From: JALORV01 sp963702595
GTDB taxonomy: Bacteria; Pseudomonadota; Gammaproteobacteria; Burkholderiales; Burkholderiaceae_F
NCBI GenBank assembly: GCA_963702595.1
Contig: CAVPDC010000001.1
Location: forward strand, 206,556 to 270,555
Reading direction: 5' to 3'
Length of the DNA stretch: 64,000 bases
In this document: positions 17,908 to 26,516 of the stretch, piece after piece
Layout: the number at the start of each line of letters is the position of its first letter
Position numbering within the stretch: position 1 is the stretch's first letter
The notes under the pieces: model-generated
What the model saw: only the letters and a program-made list of their open reading frames with translations
Told to the model about the DNA's origin: nothing
The model's database searches: none
Program-made: the position numbers and the translations under genes

Positions 17908-19679
17908 GCGGCGACGAGGCCTCCGCGGGGGGCAGCGCGGCGGCTGGGGGCGGCGAGCACGGGGGTACGGGCGTGAGCCCGGGCGTCGACGTCGTCTTGC
18001 TGTGGCACATGCACCAGCCGGACTATCGCGAGCCCGCAACGGGGCAGTTCCGCCTGCCGTGGGTGCTGCTGCACGCGATCAAGGATTACGCCGACATGGC
18101 GGCGCATCTCGAGGCGCAGCCCGGCATGCGTGCGGTGGTCAATTTCGTGCCGGTGCTGCTCGACCAGATCGACGACTACGCCGGGCAGTTCGCCACGGGT
18201 GTGTTTCGCGATCCCTTGCTGGTGGCGCTGGCCCGGCCGGAGGAACGCGCGCTCGACGATGGCGAGCGGGCGTTCCTCCTCGCTCAGGGCTTTGCCGCGA
18301 ACCACGAGAGGATGATCGCGCCGTTTCCCGCGTACCTGCGGCTCAAGGAAATCGGGCATTTCGCGCGCGATGCAGACGCCGCTCGCTACTTCGCCGACGC
18401 CTACCTCGACGACTTGCTCGTGTGGTACGTGCTCGCCTGGACCGGAGAGACGGTGCGCCGCGCATCACCGCGGCTGCAATCGCTCATGGCGAAGGCCAGC
18501 GGCTTCTCCGCGGACGATCGTCATGCGCTGCTGCAGGCGATCGGTGGCGTCGTGACGGGGCTGGTCGGCCGGTACCGCGCGCTGGAGGAAGCTGGGACCA
18601 TCGAGCTTTCCACCTCGCCGGCGCAACATCCGATCGGCCCGCTGCTCCTCGATCTCGCCTGCGCGCGGGAAGCGCGCCCGCAGCTGCCTTTGCCGCGGCG
18701 CGATGCGTATCCCGGCGGGGCGCAGCGCCTCGCGGTGCAGGTCGACAACGCGCGCGCTCACCATCTGCGCCGCTTCGGCCGCGCGCCGGATGGGCTCTGG
18801 CCACCCGAAGGCGCGGTGAGCGACGCGTTCGTGCGTGCGATCGCCGGCGCCGGATTCGCGTGGTATGCGTCCGGTAGCCAGGTGCTCGACAACAGCCTTG
18901 CGCGCGCGGGGCTCGCCGTTCCCGCGGCCGCGCGACTACGCGGCTGGCGCCTGCCGTTTGCGCCGCGGCTTCGCGCGTTCTTTCGCGACGACCGGCTCTC
19001 CGACCTCATCGGCTTCGAGTATCGCCGCTGGCACGGCAGCGACGCGGTGCAGCACTTCGTCGGCGAGCTCGAGGCACTCGCCGCGCCCGGCACGGCGCGG
19101 CGTCCGCTCGTCACCATCATCGTCGACGGCGAGAACGCATGGGAGTACTACCCCTACAACGGCTTCTGGTTCCTCTCGGAGCTGTACGAGCGCCTTGCCG
19201 CGCATCCGTCGATCCGGCCGCGCACGTTCCGCGACATAGTCGCCGAGTACGACTCGGCCGCGCGCGACGAGGGGGCGGACCCGGTGGGCGAGCTACCCTC
19301 GCTGGTCGCCGGCAGCTGGGTCCACGGCGACCTCGGTACCTGGATTGGCCACGCCGACAAGAACCGCGCATGGGAGCTTCTCGTCGACGCGAAGCGCGCC
19401 TGCGACGAGGCCGTGGCGGCTGGCGCCGTGGACGCCGCCGGCCACGCCGCGCTGTCGCGCCAGCTCGCGATGTGCGAGAGCTCCGACTGGTTCTGGTGGT
19501 TCGGCGACATCCATCCCGCCGACTCCGTCGCGTCGTTCGACCGGCTCTTCCGCGCGAACCTCGCGCGCGTCTACACGCTGATCGGCAGGGCAGCGCCCCC
19601 CGCTCTGGCGGAGCCGGTGAGCTTGGGCAACGCAGCGGCCGCGCACGAAGGCGCCATCATGAAGTCGACGAATCCATGA
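17904..19679 (+). CDS. Glycoside hydrolase family 57 (alpha-amylase/glucan-acting)
   Basis: A 591-residue GH57 enzyme. After a Gly/Ala-rich N-terminus come VVLLWHMHQPDYREP (family motif 1), GLWPPEGAVSDAF near residue 300 with the candidate nucleophile Glu, IIVDGENAWEYYPYNG with the candidate catalytic Asp, and SSDWFWWFGDIHPAD (motif 5). GH57 enzymes hydrolyse or transfer alpha-glucan chains; the operon with glgC suggests glycogen or maltodextrin trimming. The GTG start overlaps the glgC stop (GTGA); the true start could be a few codons later because of the low-complexity leader. Exact reaction open. Confidence 0.85.
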   Translation: MSGDEASAGGSAAAGGGEHGGTGVSPGVDVVLLWHMHQPDYREPATGQFRLPWVLLHAIKDYADMAAHLEAQPGMRAVVNFVPVLLDQIDDYAGQFATGVFRDPLLVALARPEERALDDGERAFLLAQGFAANHERMIAPFPAYLRLKEIGHFARDADAARYFADAYLDDLLVWYVLAWTGETVRRASPRLQSLMAKASGFSADDRHALLQAIGGVVTGLVGRYRALEEAGTIELSTSPAQHPIGPLLLDLACAREARPQLPLPRRDAYPGGAQRLAVQVDNARAHHLRRFGRAPDGLWPPEGAVSDAFVRAIAGAGFAWYASGSQVLDNSLARAGLAVPAAARLRGWRLPFAPRLRAFFRDDRLSDLIGFEYRRWHGSDAVQHFVGELEALAAPGTARRPLVTIIVDGENAWEYYPYNGFWFLSELYERLAAHPSIRPRTFRDIVAEYDSAARDEGADPVGELPSLVAGSWVHGDLGTWIGHADKNRAWELLVDAKRACDEAVAAGAVDAAGHAALSRQLAMCESSDWFWWFGDIHPADSVASFDRLFRANLARVYTLIGRAAPPALAEPVSLGNAAAAHEGAIMKSTNP

Positions 19680-21685
19680 CCGCGCCCGTCGCCCTCCTGT
19701 TCGGTGTGCACGCGCACCAGCCCGCCGGCAACTTTCCCGCGGTGATCGACAATGCGCACGAGCGCTGCTACGGCCCTTTCCTGCGCACGCTGGCCGACTA
19801 TCCCGAGTTCCGCTTCGCACTGCACGCGAGCGGGCCGCTGCTGGACGACCTCGCGCGCCGCTACCCCGACAACGTCGCGCTGCTGCGCACGATGGTCAGC
19901 CGCGGGCAGGTCGAGCTGTTCGGCGGGGGCGACGCCGAGCCGGTGCTGGCATCGATCCCGCACCGCGACCGCCTGCGGCAGTTGAACGCGCTGTCGGGCA
20001 AGCTCGACGCGAAGCTCGGCGCGCGCCCCCGCGGCGCCTGGCTCACCGAGCGCGTGTGGGAATCGTCGGTGGTGCCAGCGCTCTCGGAGGCCGGCATCCG
20101 CTACGTGACCGTCGACGACTATCACTTCCTGTGCACCGGCCTTGCGCAGTCCGACCTCGGCACCCATCGCACGACCGAGGAGGACGGCCGCCGCATCGAC
20201 GTGTTCCCGATCGCCGAGGCGCTGCGCTACCGCATCCCCTTCGCGCCGGCTGCCGAGGCGGTTGCATACCTCGAGAGCCTCGCGGGTGAGCGGAGCCGCC
20301 GCGCTGCGATCTACTTCGACGACATCGAAAAGCTCGGCATCTGGCCCAAGACCTACGAGTGGGTCTACGAGCGGGGCTGGCTGCGCGAGTTCGTCGAGCG
20401 GGTGCTCGCCTCCAGACTCGTCGCCGCCGAGCGCTTCGACGCCTGGCACGCGAGCGAGCGCAGCGGCGGCATCGTCTACCTGCCGACCACGTCGTACATC
20501 GAGATGAACGAGTGGACGCTGCCCCCGGCGGCGGCGGGGGAGTACGAGGCGCTCGTGCGAATGGAGAAGTCCGCGGGGCGCTACGAGGCGCGCAAGGGCT
20601 TCCTGCGCGGCGGCATCTGGCGCAACTTCCTGTCGCGCTATCCCGAGTCGAACTGGATGCACAAGCGCATGCTGGGCGCATCGGCGAGGCTCGACGCGCT
20701 GCCGGGGGCGTGCGGCGACGCGCGCCTCGTCGACCTGCTGCACCGCGCGCAGGCGAACGATGCCTACTGGCACGGCCTGTTCGGCGGCCTTTACCTGCCG
20801 CACCTGCGCCGCGGGGTCTGGTCGAGCTTGCTCGAGTTGGAAACCGCGCTCGACGCGATCGCGCCGCGCCCCGCGTTGGAGCGGACGGATCTCGACGACG
20901 ACGGCCGCGTCGAGGCGTTCCTGCGCAGTGCGAAGCTGCAGGCCGTCGTGCGACTCGACGGCAGCGCGGCGATACGCGAGTTTTCGAGCTACGCGCTGGC
21001 GCAGAACTTCGGCGACACGCTGCGCCGGCACGCCGAGCACTACCACAAGAAGGCGGCGGAAGGTGCGGCGCACGAGGCCGTTGGCGGCGGGATCGCCTCG
21101 GCGCACGACCGCGTCGCGTTCAAGCACGACATCGGTCCCGAGGACGTGGTGGCCGACCCGGTGCCGCGCGACCTGTTGCGCGACGCGTGGATCGACGCGA
21201 CGGGGACGGAGCACACGCTCGCCGGTTACATCGAGACGGCGGCGGCGTCGGGGCTGGCGTTCGCCTGCGAACAGGCTGACGTGCGCGTCGAGAAGATGGT
21301 TGGCGTTGCCGGGGACGCCGTGCTGGCGCGCTGGCGGATCCGCGGCGACGCCGTGCGGAGCTTCCGTACGACGCTGGACTTCGCGATGCCGAGCTGCGAC
21401 GGCTTCAGCGGACGCTACATCGTCGGCGACTCGATTCCGTGCGGATTCGGCCAGGCGCTCGATGTCCACGGCGCGCCGGTCGTCGTTCTCGACGACCGCT
21501 TCCTCGAAGGCGGTGTAGCGCTGGAGTGCTCGCCGCCGGCCCGTGTCAGGGGACGCCCGTACTTCACCGTGTCGCAGTCCGAAGACGGTTTTGAGCGCGT
21601 GATGCAGTCGGCGACCGTCGTCCTCGACTGGGACATGGCAGGCGAGGCCACGCTCGAACTCGCGATACGCGTCCGCACGGGGTAG
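19676..21685 (+). CDS. GH57 4-alpha-glucanotransferase-like enzyme
   Basis: A 669-residue protein resembling archaeal/bacterial GH57 4-alpha-glucanotransferases: LLFGVHAHQPAGNF at the N-terminus, WLTERVWE near residues 122-129 with the nucleophile Glu, FDDIEKLGIWP near residues 213-223 with the acid Asp, then C-terminal beta-rich domains of the DUF1925/DUF1926 type. It would disproportionate maltodextrins from glycogen breakdown. The start ATG overlaps the upstream GH57 stop (ATGA); the frame is open much further upstream but only as a shadow of that gene. Last gene of the glgC operon. Confidence 0.85.
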   Translation: MTAPVALLFGVHAHQPAGNFPAVIDNAHERCYGPFLRTLADYPEFRFALHASGPLLDDLARRYPDNVALLRTMVSRGQVELFGGGDAEPVLASIPHRDRLRQLNALSGKLDAKLGARPRGAWLTERVWESSVVPALSEAGIRYVTVDDYHFLCTGLAQSDLGTHRTTEEDGRRIDVFPIAEALRYRIPFAPAAEAVAYLESLAGERSRRAAIYFDDIEKLGIWPKTYEWVYERGWLREFVERVLASRLVAAERFDAWHASERSGGIVYLPTTSYIEMNEWTLPPAAAGEYEALVRMEKSAGRYEARKGFLRGGIWRNFLSRYPESNWMHKRMLGASARLDALPGACGDARLVDLLHRAQANDAYWHGLFGGLYLPHLRRGVWSSLLELETALDAIAPRPALERTDLDDDGRVEAFLRSAKLQAVVRLDGSAAIREFSSYALAQNFGDTLRRHAEHYHKKAAEGAAHEAVGGGIASAHDRVAFKHDIGPEDVVADPVPRDLLRDAWIDATGTEHTLAGYIETAAASGLAFACEQADVRVEKMVGVAGDAVLARWRIRGDAVRSFRTTLDFAMPSCDGFSGRYIVGDSIPCGFGQALDVHGAPVVVLDDRFLEGGVALECSPPARVRGRPYFTVSQSEDGFERVMQSATVVLDWDMAGEATLELAIRVRTG

Positions 21686-21962
21686 CCCGCTGGCGCCCTG
21701 TCCGCGTTGCGACCCCGCTACAACCCATTTGCCCGTTCCACGTCCGATACCTTTGCACCGGGAACTCGGCGCGCAGCATCATGGCCGAGGCTTTGCCAGA
21801 GCACCTTGGCGGCGGGGGAGTTCCGCGGTTTCTCGGCGGGCAGCCGACCTGCAGGGCGGGTCCATTGGTTAGTCGTACGGGAATTGAACAGTATTGGCAA
21901 CTATCGTCTGCCATTTGGCAGCAAGTCCTGGTAAAAGCTCGCCAACAACGGGGGCGCTGGTC
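21686..21962. other. Gap between the glucan operon and the insertion sequence
   Basis: 277 bases without a supported gene. Short frames exist on both strands without ribosome sites. The left inverted repeat expected for the IS3-type element was searched for here and not found. Confidence 0.4.
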
Positions 21963-22259
21963 ATGGAACGACGGGAACGCAGACACCACACGCGGGAGTT
22001 CAAGCAGGAGGCGGTGCGGCTGGCCGGCCTGGGCGATAAGACCAAGGCCAAGGTGGCGCGCGAGTTGGGCATCCGGGTCAACCAGCTACGCCAGTGGCGG
22101 CTCGACTTCGAGGAAGAGGAGCGCAACGGCGTGCCGAAGCAGGAGTTGGCCACCGCCGAGCAGGACGTCGGCAAGCTGCGGCGCGAGATTGCCAGTCTCC
22201 GTGAGGAGAACGACATCTTAAAAAAAGCGGCCATCTACTTCGCGAAGGCATCGCGATGA
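21963..22259 (+). CDS. IS3-family transposase OrfA
   Basis: A 98-residue protein starting MERRERRHHTREFKQEAV, the usual opening of an IS3 OrfA helix-turn-helix (TREFKQEAVRLA, VARELGIRVNQLRQW), followed by a leucine-zipper-like coiled coil (ELATAEQDVGKLRREI) used for multimerisation and for pairing with the OrfAB fusion. It binds the element ends. The upstream in-frame extension to 21894 does not resemble the family. Confidence 0.85.
   Translation: MERRERRHHTREFKQEAVRLAGLGDKTKAKVARELGIRVNQLRQWRLDFEEEERNGVPKQELATAEQDVGKLRREIASLREENDILKKAAIYFAKASR
22220..22227 (+). promoter_or_regulatory. Programmed -1 frameshift site of the IS
   Basis: A run of seven A followed by G (TTAAAAAAAGC) near the 3' end of orfA. 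Slipping back one base here puts ribosomes in the orfB frame, which is open without a stop from 22220 to the orfB ATG at 22256, so an OrfAB fusion transposase can be made. This is the established mechanism in IS3 elements. Confidence 0.75.
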
Positions 22260-23110
22260 AGTACGCCTTCATCGACGCGCAGCGAAGCAGCCACGCCGTG
22301 CGCACGCTGTGCAAGGCGCTGCAGGTGTCGGCCAGCGGGTACTACGCGGCCAGGAGCCGGCTGCCGAGTGCCCGGGCGGTTCGCCAGTCGGCCCTGGCCA
22401 CCCAGATCCGCGAAGTGCACAGGATGAGCCGCCAGACCTACGGGGCGCCGCGGGTGCACGTCGAGCTCACGGCCCAGGGAGTGGCCTGCTGCCGCAACAC
22501 GGTGGCCAGGCTCATGCGCCGGGAGCAGATCGTGCCCCGGGCCATCCAGGCGTTCCGGGTGACGACCGATTCGCGCGGCACGAAGGACGTCTCGCCCAAC
22601 CTGGTCAAGCGGCGCTTCAAGGCCCCGCGCCCCAACGCCTGCTGGCTCAGCGATGTCACATACATCCCGACACGCGAGGGCTGGCTGTACCTGGCGGCCG
22701 TGCTGGATCTGTACTCACGGGCGATCGTGGGCTGGGGCATGAGCCACACGCTGGGCGGCCAGCTCGCCGCCGATGCGCTGCAGATGGCCATTAACCGGCG
22801 TGGCGTGCCGCACATCGTGCACTCGGATCGGGGTTCGACCTATGCGACCTGGATCTACCGGGATCTCATCCGCAAGCACCGGATCCGCCAGAGCATGAGC
22901 CGCAAGGGGGATTGCTGGGATAACGCCCCGATGGAAAGCTTCTTCCACTCGCTGAAGACCGAGCTCGTCATGCACTGCGACTACAAGACTCGGGACGAGG
23001 CGCGAGCCAGCTTGTTCGATTACATGGAAGTGTTCTACAACCGCCAGCGACGCCACTCGACCATCAATTACGTGGCTCCGCTGGTCTTCGAAGCTTCAAC
23101 AACGGCCTAA
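22256..23110 (+). CDS. IS3-family transposase OrfB (DDE integrase core)
   Basis: A 284-residue rve-type integrase core with the DDE triad visible in SDVTYIPT (first Asp), HSDRGSTY (second Asp) and PMESFFHSLKTE (Glu), followed by the FYNRQRRHSTINY signature. An N-terminal HTH_21-like region (TYGAPRVHVEL) precedes it. It catalyses strand transfer, probably mainly as the OrfAB fusion. It looks intact, so it may be active if the left end is present elsewhere. Confidence 0.9.
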   Translation: MKYAFIDAQRSSHAVRTLCKALQVSASGYYAARSRLPSARAVRQSALATQIREVHRMSRQTYGAPRVHVELTAQGVACCRNTVARLMRREQIVPRAIQAFRVTTDSRGTKDVSPNLVKRRFKAPRPNACWLSDVTYIPTREGWLYLAAVLDLYSRAIVGWGMSHTLGGQLAADALQMAINRRGVPHIVHSDRGSTYATWIYRDLIRKHRIRQSMSRKGDCWDNAPMESFFHSLKTELVMHCDYKTRDEARASLFDYMEVFYNRQRRHSTINYVAPLVFEASTTA

Positions 23111-23161
23111 TCGGACTGTCCACTGAACGTGGGTAACTTCAAAAGCCGTCAACTCACTGAA

Positions 23162-25294
23162 CTACTTCGTTACTGTCCAGGAATCTTTCAGCGAAACCGC
23201 CAAATTGAACACCGGCGTCTCCGCCGCGTGATCCTTCAGGTCGGCCACGAAGTATCCATTCCTCTCGAACTGAAACTTGTCGTCGGGCTGTGCATTCGCG
23301 AGTGACGGTTCGACGTAAGCCTTCAGCACCTGCTTGCTGTTCGGGTTCAGCAGGCCGAGGAAGTTGCCTTCGCCGGCGTCGGGGTGGGGGTCGGTGAACA
23401 GGCGCTCGAACACGCGCACCTGGGCGGGGATGCTTCCGTCCACCGGCAGCCAGTGGATCGCAGTCTTGGTCTTAACGCTGTTCTGGCCGGGTGAGCCGCT
23501 CTTGGTTTCCGGCAAATACTCGGCGTGCACGGCGGTGATGTGACCGGCGGCGTCTTTCTCTACTCTCGTCGCGCGGATCACGTAGGCGTAGCGCAGACGC
23601 ACCGGATTGCCGGGCACGCCTTCTCGGCCTAATGCGAGGCGGAAGTAGTCGGCCGGCGCGTTCTCCATGAAGTCGTCGGCCTCGATCCACAGCTCGCGCG
23701 CGAACGGGATCGTGCGCGTGCCCATCTCCGGGTGTTGCGGATGCACCGGCAGCGTCACGACTTCCGTCTCGCCGGCCGGGTAGTTGTCGAGAATTAGCTT
23801 AAGCGGCTTCAGCACCGCGGTGGCGCGCGGCGCGCGGGCGTCGAGGTCGTCGCGCAGCGCCTGCTCGAGCACCGAGTAGTCGATCCACTGCGTGCTCTTG
23901 CTGACGCCAATGCGATCCATGAACCCCTGGATCGCCTGGGGCGTGTAGCCGCGCCGGCGCAGGCCGACCAGCGTGGGCATGCGCGGGTCGTCCCAGCCGT
24001 CGACGTGGCCGTCCTGCACGAGCTGGATCAGCTTGCGCTTGCTCATCACCACGTAGGTGAGGTTGAGCCGGTTGAACTCGTGCTGGTGCGGCAGCATGAA
24101 CGGGTTGGGCTTGCCGCCCGTAGCAAAATCATCCATCGCGTGCTGCAGCAGCGGTGTGAAGCGCTCGGTGTGCTCGCACAGCAGCTTGAAGAACTCGTCG
24201 GCGTCCTGTGCGGCAAGGTCCGGGTTCCTGCTCCAGCTCGCGAACATCGCTTCGGCACGACGCTCGTAGCGGCTGGCGCCGAGCTTGTCCGGCCGCTCTG
24301 CAACGACGTTGCGGCAGTGGAGCGCGAACTCGCGCTTCGCTTCGACGTCGGCCGCGCGGATCTCGTCGAGCTTCGCCTTCGCGGCCTCGTATTGCGGCTT
24401 GCGCAGCAGCGGCACGATGCGCTCGAGCACCCAGTCGTAGAACGGGCGCTGGTCCTCGAACTCGAGCGTGCAGATCGAGTGGGTGATGTTCTCCAGCGCG
24501 TCCTCGATCGGGTGCGCGTAGGCGTACATAGGGTAGACCTTCCATGCGTCGCCGGTCATGTGGTGCTCGGCAAAGCGGATGCGGTAGATCGCCGGGTCGC
24601 GCATGTTGATGTTGGGCGAGCCCATGTCGATCTTGGCGCGCAGGATCATGCTGCCTTCCGGGTGCTGGCCGGCGCGCATTTCACGGAAGAGCCTGAGTGA
24701 TACCTCGATCGGCCGGTCGCGGAACGGAGAGTCGGTCCCGCGCTCCGTGAGCGTGCCGCGCGCCACGCGCGTTTCTTCTGCGCTCTGCTCGTCGACGTAG
24801 GCGTAGCCCGTCTGGATCAGGTGCTCGGCGAAGCGATACATGTCCTCGAAGTAGTCGCTCGCGTGGTACAGGTTGCTTTCGCCACCGTGCTCCCAATCAA
24901 AGCCGAGCCAGCGCACCGTGCCGAGGATGCCGTCGACGAACTCCTGGTCTTCCTTGACCGGGTTGGTGTCGTCGAAGCGCATGTGGCAGCGCCCGCCGAA
25001 GTCGCGCGCCAGCCCGAAGTTCAGGCAGATGCTCTTGCCGTGGCCGATGTGAAGGTAGCCGTTGGGCTCCGGCGGAAAGCGCGTGCGGATCTTGGCCGGG
25101 TCGGCCAGCGCCCTGGCGTGCAGCTCGTAGACGCCGGGCTTGCCGCCCCACTGGCGCGGCTCATAGGTGCCGCGCGCGAGGTCGGCGGCGATGATGTTGC
25201 GGATGAAATTGGTCGGCGTGGCCGTGGCCGGTTTAGGACCCTTGCTCGTTTTGCGGCTTCCTCCGGAGCCGCCGCCGGCAGCGTGGTCGTTCAT
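23162..25294 (-). CDS. glnS: Glutaminyl-tRNA synthetase
   Basis: A 710-residue class I synthetase with PPEPNGYLHIGHGKS (HIGH motif) near residues 75-90 and the KMSKS equivalent VMSKRKL, plus the C-terminal anticodon-binding beta-barrels. It charges tRNA-Gln directly with glutamine. About 150 residues longer than the E. coli enzyme; the extra length includes a Gly/Ser/Lys-rich N-terminus and an internal insertion around residues 315-405. The 3' end abuts the IS right end by about 20 bases but is intact. No other gene in its operon. Confidence 0.94.
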   Translation of the reverse strand: MNDHAAGGGSGGSRKTSKGPKPATATPTNFIRNIIAADLARGTYEPRQWGGKPGVYELHARALADPAKIRTRFPPEPNGYLHIGHGKSICLNFGLARDFGGRCHMRFDDTNPVKEDQEFVDGILGTVRWLGFDWEHGGESNLYHASDYFEDMYRFAEHLIQTGYAYVDEQSAEETRVARGTLTERGTDSPFRDRPIEVSLRLFREMRAGQHPEGSMILRAKIDMGSPNINMRDPAIYRIRFAEHHMTGDAWKVYPMYAYAHPIEDALENITHSICTLEFEDQRPFYDWVLERIVPLLRKPQYEAAKAKLDEIRAADVEAKREFALHCRNVVAERPDKLGASRYERRAEAMFASWSRNPDLAAQDADEFFKLLCEHTERFTPLLQHAMDDFATGGKPNPFMLPHQHEFNRLNLTYVVMSKRKLIQLVQDGHVDGWDDPRMPTLVGLRRRGYTPQAIQGFMDRIGVSKSTQWIDYSVLEQALRDDLDARAPRATAVLKPLKLILDNYPAGETEVVTLPVHPQHPEMGTRTIPFARELWIEADDFMENAPADYFRLALGREGVPGNPVRLRYAYVIRATRVEKDAAGHITAVHAEYLPETKSGSPGQNSVKTKTAIHWLPVDGSIPAQVRVFERLFTDPHPDAGEGNFLGLLNPNSKQVLKAYVEPSLANAQPDDKFQFERNGYFVADLKDHAAETPVFNLAVSLKDSWTVTK

Positions 25295-25454
25295 ATTGCG
25301 CTACGCACTCGAAGAGTTGACGGCGATTGTAACGACGCGGTCATGGCCTTCCGGCCGTTCGCGGTCAAAGACGGGTGTAGAGCGCTGTTTCAAACAGGCC
25401 GATGGTGCGCTGCCGCTACACTTCTGTCACAAATCGTTCATCTGCGCACCCGAC

Positions 25455-26321
25455 GTGAGCCCGCCTGACACTGCGACCGCCGTTGCCGAGCCAGCCGCCA
25501 GCTCCCCGTTGCTGCCGTGGCGGCTCGCGGACATCGACTTCTCCCGGCTCGAGCACGAGAAGGTCCGTGACGACGAGACGCTGTTCTTCCTGCTCGCAAC
25601 GTCGGCGCTGGTCGAGGCGGCGACGCATCACTACGCCTCGAACCTGATCGAGTACTACGCCGGCGACGCCGAGCTGGCGAGCTGGTTGCGCGTCCAGTGG
25701 CAACCGGAAGAGCTTCAGCACGGCGAGTCGCTGCGCGCCTATGTGGAAGCGGTGTGGTCGGAGTTCAGCTGGGAGCGCGCCTTTAGTGGCTTCTATCCGG
25801 AGTACGCGGCCGCCTGCACACAGGAAGAGCTGGAACCCTCGCGCGCACTCGAGATGGCCGCGCGCTGCGTCGTCGAAGCCGGTACGTCCACGCTGTACCA
25901 GACGCTGAACACCTACGCGACCGAGCCGGTGCTACAAGAGATCACCGCGCACCTGAAAAGCGACGAGGTGCGGCACTACTCGTACTTCTATGATGCATAC
26001 CGTCGCTACTGCGCCGCCAATGGGCGGCCATCGCGCTGGCGCGTGGCGCGGGCGCTGCTGCGGCGCGTGCTCGAAGCGTTCGATGACGACGGCGACATTG
26101 CCTTTCGCCACGCGTGGCACGGCCGCTACCCCGAGCGCCCCTGCACGGCGGCCGACTACAAGGCGTTCCAGCACAACATGCGCGCACGCATCACGCCAAA
26201 CCTGCCGGTGACGATGTCGACCAAGATGCTGCTGAAACCGCTTGCGTTGCCGCCGCGCGTCAATGGCTGGGCGGTGTCGCTGGTGAGCGGCGTCGTGCGG
26301 CTGGCGGCGGGGCGACAGTAA
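25455..26321 (+). CDS. Ferritin-like diiron protein, acyl-ACP desaturase-like
   Basis: A 288-residue alpha-helical protein with two diiron motifs: PEELQHGES near residue 80, like the EExxHG of acyl-ACP desaturases, and KSDEVRHYSYF near residue 171, like DExRH. These ligands would hold an oxygen-activating diiron site. The start is uncertain: the GTG at 25455 leaves the conserved part whole but lacks a clear ribosome site, and the frame is open back to 25167 over the glnS start. It could be a desaturase, an N- or C-oxygenase, or a hydroxylase. Stand-alone gene divergent from glnS. Confidence 0.65.
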   Translation: MSPPDTATAVAEPAASSPLLPWRLADIDFSRLEHEKVRDDETLFFLLATSALVEAATHHYASNLIEYYAGDAELASWLRVQWQPEELQHGESLRAYVEAVWSEFSWERAFSGFYPEYAAACTQEELEPSRALEMAARCVVEAGTSTLYQTLNTYATEPVLQEITAHLKSDEVRHYSYFYDAYRRYCAANGRPSRWRVARALLRRVLEAFDDDGDIAFRHAWHGRYPERPCTAADYKAFQHNMRARITPNLPVTMSTKMLLKPLALPPRVNGWAVSLVSGVVRLAAGRQ

Positions 26322-26516
26322 GTCCTCCCGTAAGGACCGAACTCCACGGCCTTGGCCCTGCATCAATGCACGGCCGGGTTGCGCCGACAGACTGTAATGG
26401 CGTTTCCGGGGCGATGCGCCTCGCACAGGTCGGTGGTTTTCGCTCCTTGAGCGTGGCAAATGGCACGCGAACGTCGGGTCGAAGAGTGTGTTCGAGCCAA
26501 ACCGGAGGAGAAAATC

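Larger units (their letters stand above)
21963..23141 (+). mobile_element. IS3-family insertion sequence
   Basis: A two-gene IS3-type element: OrfA (helix-turn-helix) and OrfB (DDE transposase) overlapping by ATGA, with an A7G slippery site. A candidate right end lies at about 23114-23141 (GGACTGTCCACTGAACG to GTAACTTCA), typical of the family in style. The matching left inverted repeat (expected to begin TGAAGTTACCC) is not present upstream, so the element may be truncated on the left. It lies between the GH57 gene and the 3' end of glnS without interrupting either. Confidence 0.75.

Noticed and set aside
19571..21469. 632-codon minus-strand frame opposite the second GH57 gene
   Set aside because: Antisense shadow; the plus strand has clear catalytic motifs.
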